Below, one piece after another: positions 14,648 through 14,651 of a stretch of 14,651 bases of DNA. The translations under genes and the position numbers were made by a program. Source of the stretch: Flavobacterium sp. (GTDB lineage: Bacteria > Bacteroidota > Bacteroidia > Flavobacteriales > Flavobacteriaceae); the NCBI GenBank assembly GCA_018062725.1, contig JAGORP010000049.1, positions 1 through 14,651 of the forward strand, written 5' to 3'. How positions within the stretch are numbered: the stretch's first letter is position 1; every line of letters starts with the position of its first letter. A model generated the notes under the pieces. The model worked only from the letters and a program-made list of their open reading frames with translations. It had not been told where the DNA came from and did no database searches.

Positions 14648-14651
14648 TAAT

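Overview
The window reads as a stretch of chromosome from a Bacteroidota bacterium of the Flavobacteriaceae, most like Flavobacterium. The grounds are AT-rich DNA, start codons without strong Shine-Dalgarno sites, several promoters of the Bacteroidota type (TAnnTTTG at -7, sometimes with TTG 19 bases upstream), and characteristic protein families: a DUF2723 giant membrane protein, a VGIGT-type surface protein, a cysteine-free thioredoxin and signal peptides ending just before Gln. Most of the window is ordinary chromosomal gene content. No prophage, CRISPR array, transposase or defence island was seen.

Layout. 1-2580 (-): DNA polymerase I, cut at its C-terminus by the window edge. 2581-2851: divergent spacer with promoters. 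2852-4334 (+): a secreted or surface protein with phage tail-spike-like architecture, whose signal peptide lies in a different frame from the rest. 4353-4390: terminator hairpin. 4479-5714 (+): membrane-anchored metallophosphoesterase. 5767-6063 (+): thioredoxin-fold protein without redox cysteines, with its own promoter. 6064-6738 (-): NodB-type polysaccharide deacetylase, touching the thioredoxin gene tail to tail. 6747-6820: inverted repeat. 6824-10027 (-): DUF2723 protein. 10188-10258 (+): tRNA-Gln(UUG), with a well-formed promoter, a leader hairpin and a bidirectional terminator. 10304-10765 (-) and 10772-11779 (-): a small membrane protein downstream of class I fructose-1,6-bisphosphatase. 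11966-12787, 12794-13267 and 13370-14623 (+): M48 metalloprotease, SSAT-like N-acetyltransferase and aspartate kinase, with a dispersed-repeat-like palindrome before the kinase. A promoter -7 box for the next gene lies at the right edge.

How the genes relate. There is no single pathway. polA (replication and repair), fbp (gluconeogenesis) and aspartate kinase (Asp-family amino acids) are core metabolism. The deacetylase, DUF2723 protein, metallophosphoesterase, M48 protease and surface protein all point to the cell envelope. Likely operons are fbp with the small membrane protein (6-base gap) and the M48 protease with the acetyltransferase (6-base gap), possibly reading on into the kinase.

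The observations most worth checking are the frameshift at the front of the tail-spike-like protein, that protein's mosaic build, the loss of both cysteines in the thioredoxin-fold protein, and two repeat-like sequences: one inside the deacetylase gene and one before the aspartate kinase.
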